NCBI RefSeq assembly: GCF_040720935.1
Contig: NZ_JBFDAE010000006.1
Coordinates: 1 to 64,000, forward strand
Reading direction: 5' to 3'
From: Jejuia sp040720935
Lineage (GTDB): Bacteria > Bacteroidota > Bacteroidia > Flavobacteriales > Flavobacteriaceae
Length of the DNA: 64,000 bases
Shown: piece after piece, positions 34,648-45,139 of the stretch
Layout of the letters: each line of letters opens with the position of its first letter
How positions within the stretch are numbered: position 1 is the stretch's first letter
Position numbers and translations under genes: made by a program
The notes under the pieces: generated by a model
Told to the model about the DNA's origin: nothing
What the model saw: the letters and a program-made list of their open reading frames with translations, nothing else
The model's database searches: none

Positions 34648-36230
34648 TCTTTATTTTTTTTCTGAAAAACCCTAACGTAATCTATCAACATTTTCTGAGG
34701 AAAAACGGAGTCGTCAATTCCCTTTCTTCCCCCAAGCATACCACCAACAGCTATATTTATTTTTAAATGGAAATCTTGATCAAATGGCCATTCGTGAGTC
34801 GTTTTATGTTCGTTTTCTATATGGTTATAAACTACATCATCTAAAATAAAATCCATCTTTTCCGGCGTCCATTCCAGAGAAAAAACATGAAACGTATCGT
34901 ATGGTTTATCTATATATATACTTTTGCCTTTTTGAGTACCTCTCATGTGGTTGTATGCTTTTGTATGAATGGTTCCAAATATGGAATCTGGATCAAAACC
35001 TACATGTTCCATGATATCTATTTCACCACACTCTGGCCAACCCACTTCGCTGTAATTTTCCCCTATCATCCAAAATGCTGGCCATAGACCAACACCTCTT
35101 GGTAATTTCGCTCTAATATCGATGCGTCCATAGGTCCATGCTGCTTTACCTTTTGTGGACAAACTCGGTGCTGTATAGTCGGCATATTCCCATTTTTTTC
35201 TCCAATTTTTAGCATCTTTAGAAACAAAAGCTTTATTTTTTATTTTTTCTTTATGGGTTTCTAAAACAAGGAATCCATTTTCTACTCTAGCATTTTTTAA
35301 GCTATCGCTATAATATTGTTTTTCTTGATTTCTTTTTAAACCGAGTTCAAAAGTCCATTTGGTGCTATCGGGTTTACCCTTATAATTGAATTCATCGCTC
35401 CACACTAATTCATAACCATTTTTAATAGGGCTTTTTTCTATTTGTTGAAAAACAAGTTCGGGTTTATCTGTCGTGATATAATCAAAATCATGAGCCAATA
35501 ACCAGTCTATATCTTCTACTTTATCGGCCACCCATGCATTTAATATCAAGCCATTTTCTTTTGCTTCCGTAATCCATTCAGGTTTTCTTTTGTATCTGAA
35601 CAATGCGTAATCCAATCCTGAAATACCATCTTCTTTTAAGCGTTCCGGTGACTTAGACCCGTCCAAATATTGTGTTTTTGCATTCGGATCTAATTCTTTA
35701 ATTCGCTTTAAAATGTCATAACTAAAACTGAGGTATGATAGAATATAAGGTTCTGCTTTTAATTCTTTTATCTGATTTATGACTTCCTCTGCAATAATGA
35801 TATTTCTTCCTTCTGTTTTTGAAGGTTTTATTTCACATACCAAACCCGTGGAATCGTTATTTTTTAATCCAGCTAAAATGTAATCTTTTAATGTGGGCAG
35901 GGTTTCTCCGTTAGGTAATTTTAATTTCGACAATTCTGAATAGGTAGATTGATCAACCTCCAATCCATTATATTTTGCATCGTGGGTTACAATAAGTACG
36001 TTATCTGATGTCATTCTTACATCAAATTCAGAGCCTGTGCAGTTGAGTGTTATTGCCTGATTTAATGAAGCTATGGAATTTTCTGGAAGGTTATTTTTTT
36101 TCCATGCGCCACGGTGTGCGATTACAGGGTTATCTGCAAAAGATATCTTATTTTGTGTATTGAAATTACAAGCACAAAAACTGATAATTATAAAAGCTAA
36201 AAATAAGTAACGTATATAAATTGGCATCAA
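34644..36230 (-). CDS. GDPD-GH16 fusion lipoprotein
   Basis: A 528-residue surface or periplasmic lipoprotein (Cys at about 19-21). Residues 34-262 are a glycerophosphodiester phosphodiesterase domain with intact HRG (H39), E68/D70, H83 and EIK (E133, K135). Residues 272-526 are a GH16 domain with catalytic ECGEIDIMEHVG (E403, D405, E408) and a laminarinase-like frame (WTYGRIDIRAKLPRGVGLWP, WPFDQDFHLKINIAVGG). So one chain can remove a glycerophosphoryl group and cut beta-1,3-type glucan. It lies after susD in the operon. Confidence 0.9.
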   Translation of the reverse strand: MMPIYIRYLFLAFIIISFCACNFNTQNKISFADNPVIAHRGAWKKNNLPENSIASLNQAITLNCTGSEFDVRMTSDNVLIVTHDAKYNGLEVDQSTYSELSKLKLPNGETLPTLKDYILAGLKNNDSTGLVCEIKPSKTEGRNIIIAEEVINQIKELKAEPYILSYLSFSYDILKRIKELDPNAKTQYLDGSKSPERLKEDGISGLDYALFRYKRKPEWITEAKENGLILNAWVADKVEDIDWLLAHDFDYITTDKPELVFQQIEKSPIKNGYELVWSDEFNYKGKPDSTKWTFELGLKRNQEKQYYSDSLKNARVENGFLVLETHKEKIKNKAFVSKDAKNWRKKWEYADYTAPSLSTKGKAAWTYGRIDIRAKLPRGVGLWPAFWMIGENYSEVGWPECGEIDIMEHVGFDPDSIFGTIHTKAYNHMRGTQKGKSIYIDKPYDTFHVFSLEWTPEKMDFILDDVVYNHIENEHKTTHEWPFDQDFHLKINIAVGGMLGGRKGIDDSVFPQKMLIDYVRVFQKKNKE

Positions 36231-36382
36231 CGGTAATTAAGATTTTTAAGGTTTAAAGTTATAACTTCTAAAAGTTAATCAATTTCTGTTAAAAACCTAA
36301 GGGCAAAAATTTGCCCCTAGGTCATAAATAAACAAACTAAACTAATTTAAAAAAATGCTATTAATCAAATTCCTAGCTTGTG

Positions 36383-37987
36383 TTATTCAGGGTAGCCATC
36401 GTTTTGGGGGTAATCTGGACCTAAGAGCAATAATTCTGCAATTGGAATTGGCCAATTTTCGAGATGTGGCTCCACTCTACTTCTCGCTTGGTTATTCGAT
36501 TTATCGTTACCAGCATAATTTTTAATTTGTTCGAAATATTTACCAATACGTTTTATAAAGTAAAAACGCTGCCCCTCAAAAGCTAATTCTCTAGCACGCT
36601 CATCCATAATGGCCTGCATATCTACAGCAGCTGTTCTAGGTGCTGCTTTAGCTCTCGTTCTTATAGCGTTCAAGTAACCCAGTGATTTTCCTGGATTAGT
36701 CAACATATAAGCTTCGGCCGCAATTAAATAGGTTTCTGCCAATCTATAAACCATAATATTAGAAATCATGCTGGCTTGAGTTGGGTCGCCATCTTCTTGG
36801 CGAAACTTAATACATCCAGGATTCAAATTTCTGTAAAATTCATTCCTTTCTTTGGTTGGACCAAATTCGCTTGGAGAATCTACAGGATCTCCTACGTTTT
36901 TTCCTGGTGGTAAATTATCGACATCATTATATCTGTAAGTTGTAATGTAGTAGTTACCATCGTCTCTATCGTCGTTAGGATCTTCTTTTAGTAAATTACG
37001 TAAGTACTCATTCATCACTAATGTTGAAAGCCCTCTTCCTCCGTTTTCAATGGAGAGCTTAACACCATCCACATCATTATACCTAGGTAGTAAAGCAAAA
37101 TTCATTAAATTTCTATCCCCACCTCCAATGGCATCTTCTTCAAACTGTACAACAAAAAGACTTTCTGTATGGTTTAAATCGCCGTCAAATACAATACTCG
37201 TATTTGGTACTAACTCATAGTTTGAATTATTAATGACCGCATCAGCGTGAATAGCTGCAATATCTGGTTTTTTCTCCCAAATTGCTACTTTCGCTTTTAA
37301 ATGGTGAGCAGAAGCTTTTGTCCATCTACCAAATTGATTTGTAGTCCAATCTAAACTTGCTATAGCATCATCTAAATCGCTATTTAAAAGTCCAAATATT
37401 TCAGCTTCCGAAGATTTGTCATTTGGTTTATCGAAAGCATTTTCAGGAGTGGTTGGAGTTGTGGTTACAAAAATATTGTTGAACATGCGGTATAGTGTAA
37501 AGTAAGCGTGCGCTCTCCAGCACTTAGCCTCACCCACTATTCTTTTTTTAGTAGCTTCATCACTAAATTCTACATTATCTGCAGCGGCTATAATAGCATT
37601 ACTACGATCTATTAAGCGGTAATAATTCTGCCAGTAGTGATCTGTTCTTCTAGTCCCAAAACTAGTTTGAAGCACTCCCCAGCCTAATCTTGCAAAAAAT
37701 GAAAGATGCCCACTAGTAAAACCTAAAACTAATTCTGATCTTGCTTGTGGTACTAATGCCAAAGCATCATTTTCTAATGGTCCTTTTGTATATATATCTC
37801 TGTTTATGGTATATAATCCAACCACGGCATTCTCCAAACCCTCTTGAGAGCTATAAAGAAAATCTACAGAAATATCGGATAGTAATTCATCTTGAAGATA
37901 TTCTTCACAAGACGACACAGTCATGAACAGTGCGAACATGAACACCGTTGCATATCTTATTTTTAATAACTTTTTTATATTTTTCAT
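36383..37987 (-). CDS. susD: SusD/RagB-type glycan-binding lipoprotein
   Basis: A 534-residue lipoprotein (lipobox VSSC, Cys at about 27) of the SusD family, with the tetratricopeptide-like helical core (RLIDRSNAIIAAADNVEF, AKCWRAHAYFTLYRMF) and the C-terminal AEAYMLTN...YLNAIRTRAKA and ERARELAFEGQRFYFIKRIG pattern. It binds oligosaccharide at the cell surface and covers the SusC pore. It follows susC by 18 bp. Confidence 0.95.
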   Translation of the reverse strand: MKNIKKLLKIRYATVFMFALFMTVSSCEEYLQDELLSDISVDFLYSSQEGLENAVVGLYTINRDIYTKGPLENDALALVPQARSELVLGFTSGHLSFFARLGWGVLQTSFGTRRTDHYWQNYYRLIDRSNAIIAAADNVEFSDEATKKRIVGEAKCWRAHAYFTLYRMFNNIFVTTTPTTPENAFDKPNDKSSEAEIFGLLNSDLDDAIASLDWTTNQFGRWTKASAHHLKAKVAIWEKKPDIAAIHADAVINNSNYELVPNTSIVFDGDLNHTESLFVVQFEEDAIGGGDRNLMNFALLPRYNDVDGVKLSIENGGRGLSTLVMNEYLRNLLKEDPNDDRDDGNYYITTYRYNDVDNLPPGKNVGDPVDSPSEFGPTKERNEFYRNLNPGCIKFRQEDGDPTQASMISNIMVYRLAETYLIAAEAYMLTNPGKSLGYLNAIRTRAKAAPRTAAVDMQAIMDERARELAFEGQRFYFIKRIGKYFEQIKNYAGNDKSNNQARSRVEPHLENWPIPIAELLLLGPDYPQNDGYPE

Positions 37988-38005
37988 AATCTCTATTTTT
38001 TGTTT

Positions 38006-41002
38006 TTAAATACCAATTTTTATACCTACGGTTAAACCTTTAGTATCGGGAAAAGATCCTGGATTAGTCTCTGGACTATAAGATTTATAGTCTGTTGAAG
38101 TAATTAGATTTGTACCAGTAGCATAAACATTTAAACTTCTTAAACCCAATCTTGTTAAAACATCTGATGAAAAGCTATAGCCTAAAGACAATGTTCGTAA
38201 TCTTACATAAGAAGCATCAGCAACACCTAAAACACGTAAGAAGGGATCTGCAGTTACATTTGGTCTAGGGAACTGATTTGATGGATTTTCGGGAGTATAA
38301 TAATCTACCTTAATACCATTTGCATTCCCTTGAAGTCCTGCTCCGCTATTCGACTCCCCCTGATAAGGATTAAATCGAGTTGAGCCATGATCAATATAAA
38401 CATCTGCAAACAATTCAAATCCTTTATATTCAAAGGTTGTATTTATTGAGCCATACCAATCTGGATTTTGATCAATTATTATTAAATCTTCTTGACCAAT
38501 ATTTGGAACTTCAGGATCTTCATCTGTTATATTAACAACTCTAATTTCACCTGGCATTGCGTCAGGTTGTGCGGAGTTCGCTATGTCATCTCCTTCTTGC
38601 CAAATGCCATCAAAAATCTGAGTTCTTATAATATCTATAGATTCACCAATAAATAAACCATCATTAACAAAATCTATAGGATTGCCGTCTTGATCTAAAG
38701 TTCCATCTAGGGATAAAATCTCATTGCTGTTTGTAGACCAGTTAACTCCAACAGTCCACCTAAAATCTTCATTTCTAATAATTTTAGCATTTAAAGATAC
38801 TTCAAAACCTCTATTTTCTACCTCTCCAATATTAAATCGGGTTACTGTATAACCAGAAGTACCACTTAAATCCCTATCAAAAAGCAAATCTGTGGTATTC
38901 GTTTTATAATATTCTAATGTACCTGTAAGCCTGTTTTTTATAACACCAAAATCCAAACCTACATTTAAAGCTCTAGTCGTTTCCCATTTAAGGTTGGGAT
39001 TTGGTAATCGTTCAATACCTGCAAAACCCCCTGTGGAAACGCCCCCAAAAACATAAGGTAAAGCACCTGCAACACCTAAAGATTGTCTTGGGTCTATGCC
39101 TTCATTACCAGTATCACCATAACTTAATCTAAATTTCATTTGATTTATAACTTGGGAATCCTTTAAAAATGATTCTTCATGCATTTTCCAAGCAAAAGCT
39201 GCGGCTGGAAAGTAACCCCATTTGTTATTTTCAGCAAATACCGTAGAGCCATCTGCTCTTGCTGTAAGTGTAAATAAATATTTATCAAGTAGGTTATATC
39301 TAACCCGACCCATAAAAGAAACCAGTTTACGTTCTTCTACATCCCTGGTAGGCTCTCCAACTACAGCTGTAGCATCTCCATTAAAACTTAATGCATCATT
39401 TGCAAAACCAGACTTAGTTATTTCTGTTTCCTCTGTTCTTCTTTCGTTTATCGCATGGACAAAAGTGAAGTCCAGTCCATGATCCTCATTAATTTTTGGT
39501 TTATAATTTATAATGTTTTCAATAAGTTGTTCTCTATAGTTTTTAGTCCCTAATGTTGCCAAACCATTAACATCGCCATCTCCAGAGCTGTGCAGTCGTG
39601 TTCTATATATTCCTTGATCTGCATTTCTATGTCTTAAAAATGTATTTAATTTATAAGAAAGTGCCGATGTAATTTGATAATTACCTACAAGGTTAATATC
39701 TGTTAATCGTGTTTTTATTTCGTTCACAGACTCTCTAATATTCCACAACGGATTAAAACGTGTTGTAGTAGGTCCAAATGGAAGTTGAAGTAAATCTCCA
39801 TTATCGTCAAAAGCTTTAGCCAAAGGAGAAATATTAATAAAATCTATATTGTTGCTTTCTCGATCTTGATTGCTAGTCTGAAAATTAATATTGGCCTGTA
39901 CACTAAATTTATCAGTAATCTTTTGATCGATATTTGTTCTAAAAGTACCTCTATCAAAACCCGAAGACGGAATTAAACCATCTTGCGTAAAATAACTTAT
40001 GGAAGAAAACACCTTAGTGTTTTCACCACCACCAGAAACATTTAATGAATGACTGGTTAGTAATGCATCACGCAACACTATATCTTCCCAATCTGTATAA
40101 TTCCCAGTTTGAATACTTTCCAATTCTAAAGGCTCAAAAATCACATCGTCATCTAAATAGACGTTATTGTTTCCTGTTCTTTGTGCTTCTCTTCTTAATT
40201 GTGCAAATTCTGCGCCGTCATAAATCTCAAAATTTCGAGTTAAGGTTTGCACCGTAGTATAGCCGTGATAATTTACATTTATTTTACCTTCTTTACCACG
40301 TTTGGTCGTAATTAAAATCACACCATTAGAGGCTCTAGAACCATAAATAGCTTGAGAAGAAGCATCTTTTAATATTTCAATAGATGTAATATCTTCTGGA
40401 GCAACATCATTAATACTATCGTAAGGAATGCCATCTACGATGATTAGTGGGTCATTCCCAGCGTCTAACGAAGCTTTACCTCTAATAATAATGTTAGAAC
40501 TTCCGCCCGGTCTGGCATCAGCCAGATTTACTTGAACACCTGCCGCTCTACCTCTAAGCATTTCAGAAACGTTAGTAGTTGGAATAGCGACTGCTTCTTC
40601 AACATCTACACTAGCTACAGAGCCTACAACATCGCTCTTTTTTATGGATCCATAACCTACTACTACTACTTCATCAAGTACATTCTCATCTACTTTCAAT
40701 AATACGGTCATTGGAGCACTTGAAATTGCAAGTTCCTGAGTTACATATCCTATATAAGATACAATTAGTGTAGTTGCACCACTATTTACAGTCAAGGAGA
40801 AATTCCCATCAAAATCTGTTGATGTTCCGTTTGTAGTTCCTTTTTCTATTACAGTTGCTCCGGGCAGAGGCATATTATCTGCCGCTGATAGCACAGTTCC
40901 GGTAACTGTTTTTTGAGATTGTGCCATTACTGTAATTGATAGAAACAAAAACAGAAGTGAAAACACAACCTTCATTTTTTGATAATGTTGTTTTACTTTC
41001 AT
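38006..41002 (-). CDS. susC: SusC/RagA-type TonB-dependent transporter
   Basis: A 998-residue outer-membrane transporter. After a signal peptide (the ATG ten codons in, near 40975, may be the true start) come a CarboxypepD_reg-like domain (about 33-115, ending with LDEVVVVGYGS), the plug domain (IIIRGKASLDAGNDPLIIVD, TSIEILKDASSQAIYGSRAS) and a 22-strand-type barrel ending in the family-typical LTVGIKIGI. It imports glucan oligosaccharides with SusD. It is the first gene of the operon; the adjacent upstream region holds 11-bp direct repeats. Confidence 0.95.
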   Translation of the reverse strand: MKVKQHYQKMKVVFSLLFLFLSITVMAQSQKTVTGTVLSAADNMPLPGATVIEKGTTNGTSTDFDGNFSLTVNSGATTLIVSYIGYVTQELAISSAPMTVLLKVDENVLDEVVVVGYGSIKKSDVVGSVASVDVEEAVAIPTTNVSEMLRGRAAGVQVNLADARPGGSSNIIIRGKASLDAGNDPLIIVDGIPYDSINDVAPEDITSIEILKDASSQAIYGSRASNGVILITTKRGKEGKINVNYHGYTTVQTLTRNFEIYDGAEFAQLRREAQRTGNNNVYLDDDVIFEPLELESIQTGNYTDWEDIVLRDALLTSHSLNVSGGGENTKVFSSISYFTQDGLIPSSGFDRGTFRTNIDQKITDKFSVQANINFQTSNQDRESNNIDFINISPLAKAFDDNGDLLQLPFGPTTTRFNPLWNIRESVNEIKTRLTDINLVGNYQITSALSYKLNTFLRHRNADQGIYRTRLHSSGDGDVNGLATLGTKNYREQLIENIINYKPKINEDHGLDFTFVHAINERRTEETEITKSGFANDALSFNGDATAVVGEPTRDVEERKLVSFMGRVRYNLLDKYLFTLTARADGSTVFAENNKWGYFPAAAFAWKMHEESFLKDSQVINQMKFRLSYGDTGNEGIDPRQSLGVAGALPYVFGGVSTGGFAGIERLPNPNLKWETTRALNVGLDFGVIKNRLTGTLEYYKTNTTDLLFDRDLSGTSGYTVTRFNIGEVENRGFEVSLNAKIIRNEDFRWTVGVNWSTNSNEILSLDGTLDQDGNPIDFVNDGLFIGESIDIIRTQIFDGIWQEGDDIANSAQPDAMPGEIRVVNITDEDPEVPNIGQEDLIIIDQNPDWYGSINTTFEYKGFELFADVYIDHGSTRFNPYQGESNSGAGLQGNANGIKVDYYTPENPSNQFPRPNVTADPFLRVLGVADASYVRLRTLSLGYSFSSDVLTRLGLRSLNVYATGTNLITSTDYKSYSPETNPGSFPDTKGLTVGIKIGI

Positions 41003-41314
41003 AAAGTGTCGTTTTAAGTTTAGTTTAAAATAATTGAGTTTAGTTTCAAAAGCATCATTGAGTTTACGTATTGAAAAGACTTCAAATCAAGTATATGTAA
41101 ATTTACCCTCTAATTTTGAGAATTCCATAATTTTTATGCCGATAAAAAACGAACATCGCATATATAGCACAAAAAAACTAGCAATAATTAGCTACAAACC
41201 CTGTAAACACTATAAAATAAATTCAATACAAAAGTTCGCACTTTCTCATTAAAGCATTAGGAATTTTGCCGTTGTCGTGGTAATGTCGTGGTAAAAAAGC
41301 CCTTTGTCGTGTTG
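41003..41314. other. susC upstream region
   Basis: No gene. On the plus strand it holds two perfect 11-bp direct repeats TGTCGTGGTAA (41273-41283 and 41284-41294) and a third partial copy (TGTCGTGTTGC, 41305-41315), adjacent to the stop codon of the regulator gene. These lie about 270-310 bp before the susC start. Confidence 0.6.
41273..41310 (-). promoter_or_regulatory. Candidate binding site of the LuxR-type regulator
   Basis: Direct repeats TGTCGTGGTAA x2 with a third imperfect copy 21 bp on. They are in the only intergenic DNA between the regulator and its presumed target susC. No functional evidence beyond position. Confidence 0.4.
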
Positions 41315-44083
41315 CTAAAACTTTAAGATGTAGTCAACAAGTCCACTATCATGCTCCAAACCTAATTTCTTGCGCAACCTGTAACGCTTAGTTTCGACAC
41401 TTTTTACAGATATATTAAGGAGCGGGGCCATTTCTTTTGATGATAAATTCAACCTTAAGTAGGCACAAAAACGCAGATCGTTGGGTGTTAAATCTGGATG
41501 GGACAACTTGATTTTTTCTAAAAAATCCTTATCTGCATTGTTAAAAGCTTGCTCGAAGAAAGACCAATCTTTGGAATCATTTAAATTATTATCAATTAAT
41601 TTTAAAGCGACACTATTATTGGTGCTTTTATTTTTTTTGAGCTCCTTTTTAATTTTATTTAAAACTCTATTTTTCTTTATGATACTCATAGTTGAGATGG
41701 CCAATTCTCGATTTTTATTTTCTATATCCTGATTTAGTTTTTCATTATTAATTTGCATTAGCGCCTGTTCACTCTCCAATTGATCGCGAGAAAACTTTTT
41801 TACATAATGGCGCTTATATGCCCTATGGGTGATTAGTATGATTATCAAAAGTAGCAACGCATAAAAAAACAGGGCTGCATTGGAAATATACCATGGCCTC
41901 TGGACATAAAAGCTATAAGACGCTATGTTTTCGGATAATTTATCGCCAACCTTTGCTCTTACATTAAAGGTGTAATCCCCAAAAGACAAATTTTCGAAGG
42001 TAACCTGTGATTTCTCAGTCCATTTACTCCATTTATCTAAACCCCCTTCGAGTTTGTACTGGTATTTTACATCTAAATAATTATCATATTCCGGAACGGA
42101 ATACTCAAACAATAAGATCCCAGCCTTATGGTCAAAAGCACCCTCATCACTAATTGCATATTTTAAAATTTCGTCATCATCATTTTTTAAAGACACCGAG
42201 TTTAGATAAATTGAATACGTTTCTTCCTTGTGTATTTTAGATACATCTAAGGTAATATAGCCATTTGCAGTACCTAAAACATAAGTGCTATTTTTTATAA
42301 GCGAAATATTTTCATACCCTAGAACACCCTTCCTTAATTTTGAAGGAATTGGAATATTATTAATGACAAGCTTGTTGGTAATAGCGTCATTATTTATATA
42401 GCTTATGTAGTCTTTTGAAAAGGTCCACAATTTTTCTTTTTTATCGACAACAAGTTTACCTGAAATATAATCGCCGTTTTTAACGGTCTTACTTAAAACA
42501 GAATCTCTCTTAAAACTCTTATACGCTTCATTATATTTAAAAACACCTCCCTCAGAGGCATAAATTATGGCATCTTTATATTTAATTAAACTGGAGTTTT
42601 TCCCTAAGGGCAAACTTGTTTCTATTTCAAGTTTTTCTACTTTAGCAAAGCTATCGTTTAGTTTCAATTTAAAAACTCCTTTGTATTCATGACTTACCCA
42701 GGTTTCGTATTTACTATTAATTTCGACGTATCTCGATGAATTATTAAAACCTTCAATTTTGTTTCTAACTTTCCATAATCCATTTTTGTTTTCCAGGATG
42801 AATAAACCCGAATAATTTCCTTGTAATAATAAGTTTTCTTGCTTCGGAATTTCTTTAAACGTCCAAGCACCTAATTCATCACTTATTTTATTGGCTTTCT
42901 TTCCATCAATTACAAATGTCCCTAAATGATGTCCGCAAAATAGATTTTCATCTTTATAATTGAACAAATCCCACACCTGACCTGCCGTACCTTCTATAAA
43001 CTCAAACGATTCATTTCCTCCATTTAAAGTTCTGTAAAACAAACCTTGATTAGAACCAATGTACAAAACATCTTTAAAAACCTGTGTGGTATAGACCGTT
43101 CCCAAAACACCTTCGTAATCAAAAAAAGTTTTTATGGGGGATGTTACATTTATACAGTTTATGCCATTATCCAACCCTAGCCACACATTGTTGGCTTCAT
43201 CCTCAAAAAGTGATAAAACCGTGTTATTGCTCAATCCTTTTTTTTGAGTAATTTGATATTTAATGTTGCCTTGTTGGTCTAGATGTATTACACCGTCCGA
43301 GATAGTACCTACAACAAAACTGCCATCCTTAAGCTGAATACCACTAAACACATTTGTTGCTTTTAATACAGTATCTGCTGGTATCTGCCATGGTTCTATT
43401 TTGTTATTTTGAAATTTATAAAACCCATAATTTCGAGTAAGAACGATGAGGCTTTCCTCATTTTCAAAAAGACTGATGACCCTACCTGATTTTACAACTG
43501 GACTATCTATAATTAATTTAGGCTCTCCATTTTCAATAACATACAACCCCTGGTTTGCAACATGATAATAAATACGGTTTTTTACCTTGAAAATTTTATA
43601 AATATTATCCGAAGCTGGAATAATTTTGAAGTTTTCAGTTTTGGTATTGTAGAAATAAATTTTATGGCTCGACTGAAATATAACCCACTCATTATAATCT
43701 ATGATATTCCAAATTTGCTCATCTTCTATAATCTTTTTGTCCTGTTTTGATGGCAATGAAACGTATTCCAAAACACCCAATTCGTTTTTTATCCAATACC
43801 CAAATTCGGCATAACAACCGGTGTAAATTTTATTATCGATCACATTTACGGCTCTAATAATTGTATTGTTTGGCGAAGTATAGGTTGTCCATTTTGCACC
43901 ATTATATTCTAACAGCCCCCTATTATTTGCAACATAAACGTACTTATCTAGATTTTGGGAAATCATCCAGTTTTGGTTGTCTGCTTGATAATCTTCGGGG
44001 GTAAATTTTTCAATAGGCGGCAGTTCCTGACAAAAGGATATCAGGCACGAAAGCATGAAAAAAAGTGGTATTAAAAATTTCAT
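41315..44083 (-). CDS. Membrane-spanning one-component regulator with C-terminal LuxR HTH
   Basis: A 922-residue protein: signal peptide, a periplasmic region of two-component-regulator propellers (about 20-660, repeated xxGLYV/WxLFN units), a YYY domain (YQYKLEGGLDKWSKWT, ENLSFGDYTFNVRA), one membrane helix (about 740-765), a coiled coil, and a C-terminal LuxR-type HTH (APLLNISVKSVETKRYRLRK). It has no histidine kinase or receiver domain, so the DNA-binding domain is tethered to the membrane. It resembles regulators that sense oligosaccharides for laminarin-type PULs. The gene is directly upstream of susC. Confidence 0.85.
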   Translation of the reverse strand: MKFLIPLFFMLSCLISFCQELPPIEKFTPEDYQADNQNWMISQNLDKYVYVANNRGLLEYNGAKWTTYTSPNNTIIRAVNVIDNKIYTGCYAEFGYWIKNELGVLEYVSLPSKQDKKIIEDEQIWNIIDYNEWVIFQSSHKIYFYNTKTENFKIIPASDNIYKIFKVKNRIYYHVANQGLYVIENGEPKLIIDSPVVKSGRVISLFENEESLIVLTRNYGFYKFQNNKIEPWQIPADTVLKATNVFSGIQLKDGSFVVGTISDGVIHLDQQGNIKYQITQKKGLSNNTVLSLFEDEANNVWLGLDNGINCINVTSPIKTFFDYEGVLGTVYTTQVFKDVLYIGSNQGLFYRTLNGGNESFEFIEGTAGQVWDLFNYKDENLFCGHHLGTFVIDGKKANKISDELGAWTFKEIPKQENLLLQGNYSGLFILENKNGLWKVRNKIEGFNNSSRYVEINSKYETWVSHEYKGVFKLKLNDSFAKVEKLEIETSLPLGKNSSLIKYKDAIIYASEGGVFKYNEAYKSFKRDSVLSKTVKNGDYISGKLVVDKKEKLWTFSKDYISYINNDAITNKLVINNIPIPSKLRKGVLGYENISLIKNSTYVLGTANGYITLDVSKIHKEETYSIYLNSVSLKNDDDEILKYAISDEGAFDHKAGILLFEYSVPEYDNYLDVKYQYKLEGGLDKWSKWTEKSQVTFENLSFGDYTFNVRAKVGDKLSENIASYSFYVQRPWYISNAALFFYALLLLIIILITHRAYKRHYVKKFSRDQLESEQALMQINNEKLNQDIENKNRELAISTMSIIKKNRVLNKIKKELKKNKSTNNSVALKLIDNNLNDSKDWSFFEQAFNNADKDFLEKIKLSHPDLTPNDLRFCAYLRLNLSSKEMAPLLNISVKSVETKRYRLRKKLGLEHDSGLVDYILKF

Positions 44084-44194
44084 TTTCTAATTATAATTGA
44101 AACAAATGCACATTTGCACAACATGACACTAAAGATAGTTTTAGAAAATGATTAAACAAAATGAACTGCTTCTCTTATTAAAACCTGAAAAAAT

Positions 44195-44923
44195 TTAAGA
44201 CAATGAAAGCATTAACAATGCAGCTAAACACCCTCCAACAATAGGTCCTAATACAGGAATCCAAGCATAGCTCCAATCACTTGATGTTTTATTTTTTATA
44301 GGTAAAATAGCATGCATAATTCTAGGTCCTAAATCACGAGCAGGATTAATAGCATAACCAGTAGTACCTCCAAGTGACAAACCAATAGACCATACTAGAA
44401 AAGCGACGGGTAACGCACCTAAAGAACCCAAACCAATTACGGTATCTGTATCGTTTATTGTGGCGTTCGTAAAATATAAAATAGTAAATATAAGAACGAA
44501 TGTCCCCATGGCCTCACTAAAAAAATTGGAAAAGGCATGTCTTATAGCAGGAGCAGTACAAAACACCGCTTTTTTACTATCCGCATCTTCGGTAACATCA
44601 AAGTGGTTTTTATAGACTAGCCAAACCGTTGACGCTCCTAACATAGCTCCTATCATTTGCGCTAAAACATACATTGGCACATCATTCCAAGGGAATTTAC
44701 CAGCAACAGCTAAACTAACACTAACAGCAGGGTTGATATGCGCACCGCTATAAGGCCCTGCTATAACTACACCCACATAAACCGCCAAGGCCCAACCTGT
44801 GGTAATCACTATCCAACCGCTATTATTACCAATAGTTTTGTTTAACACTACGTTTGCAACAACACCTCCACCTAATAAAATAAGCATGGCTGTCCCTATA
44901 ATTTCTGCTATAAATGGTGTCAT
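44195..44923 (-). CDS. glpF: Glycerol facilitator (aquaglyceroporin)
   Basis: A 242-residue MIP-family channel with six membrane helices and both NPA loops: AHINPAVSV and GYAINPARDLGPR. The aspartate after the second NPAR is typical of glycerol-conducting members. It lets glycerol into the cell for GlpK. It is the last of three glp genes; glpK lies 216 bp upstream. Confidence 0.92.
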   Translation of the reverse strand: MTPFIAEIIGTAMLILLGGGVVANVVLNKTIGNNSGWIVITTGWALAVYVGVVIAGPYSGAHINPAVSVSLAVAGKFPWNDVPMYVLAQMIGAMLGASTVWLVYKNHFDVTEDADSKKAVFCTAPAIRHAFSNFFSEAMGTFVLIFTILYFTNATINDTDTVIGLGSLGALPVAFLVWSIGLSLGGTTGYAINPARDLGPRIMHAILPIKNKTSSDWSYAWIPVLGPIVGGCLAALLMLSLS

Positions 44924-44979
44924 AATGATTTACTATTTTAGATTTACGATTTACGGTTTTTGATTGAAAGATTTAGGAC

Positions 44980-44998
44980 CCTGCCTGCCGGCCAGGCA
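44980..44998. repeat. CCTGCC palindrome
   Basis: CCTGCCTGCCGGCCAGGCA, a member of the CCTGCC...GGCAGG family also found at 18384 and 61096. Confidence 0.6.
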
Positions 44999-45139
44999 CT
45001 TCGCTTTATGCAAAAGAGGTATTTGGGACTAATTTATAATTTATTTCTTTCGATCTAATCTAGATCCGTGGTTTTTGTTATAATTCATAGGTGTTCGATT
45101 GTAAGTTACCTCTCTTTCGGAGAGGGTGGAAATAGGGAC

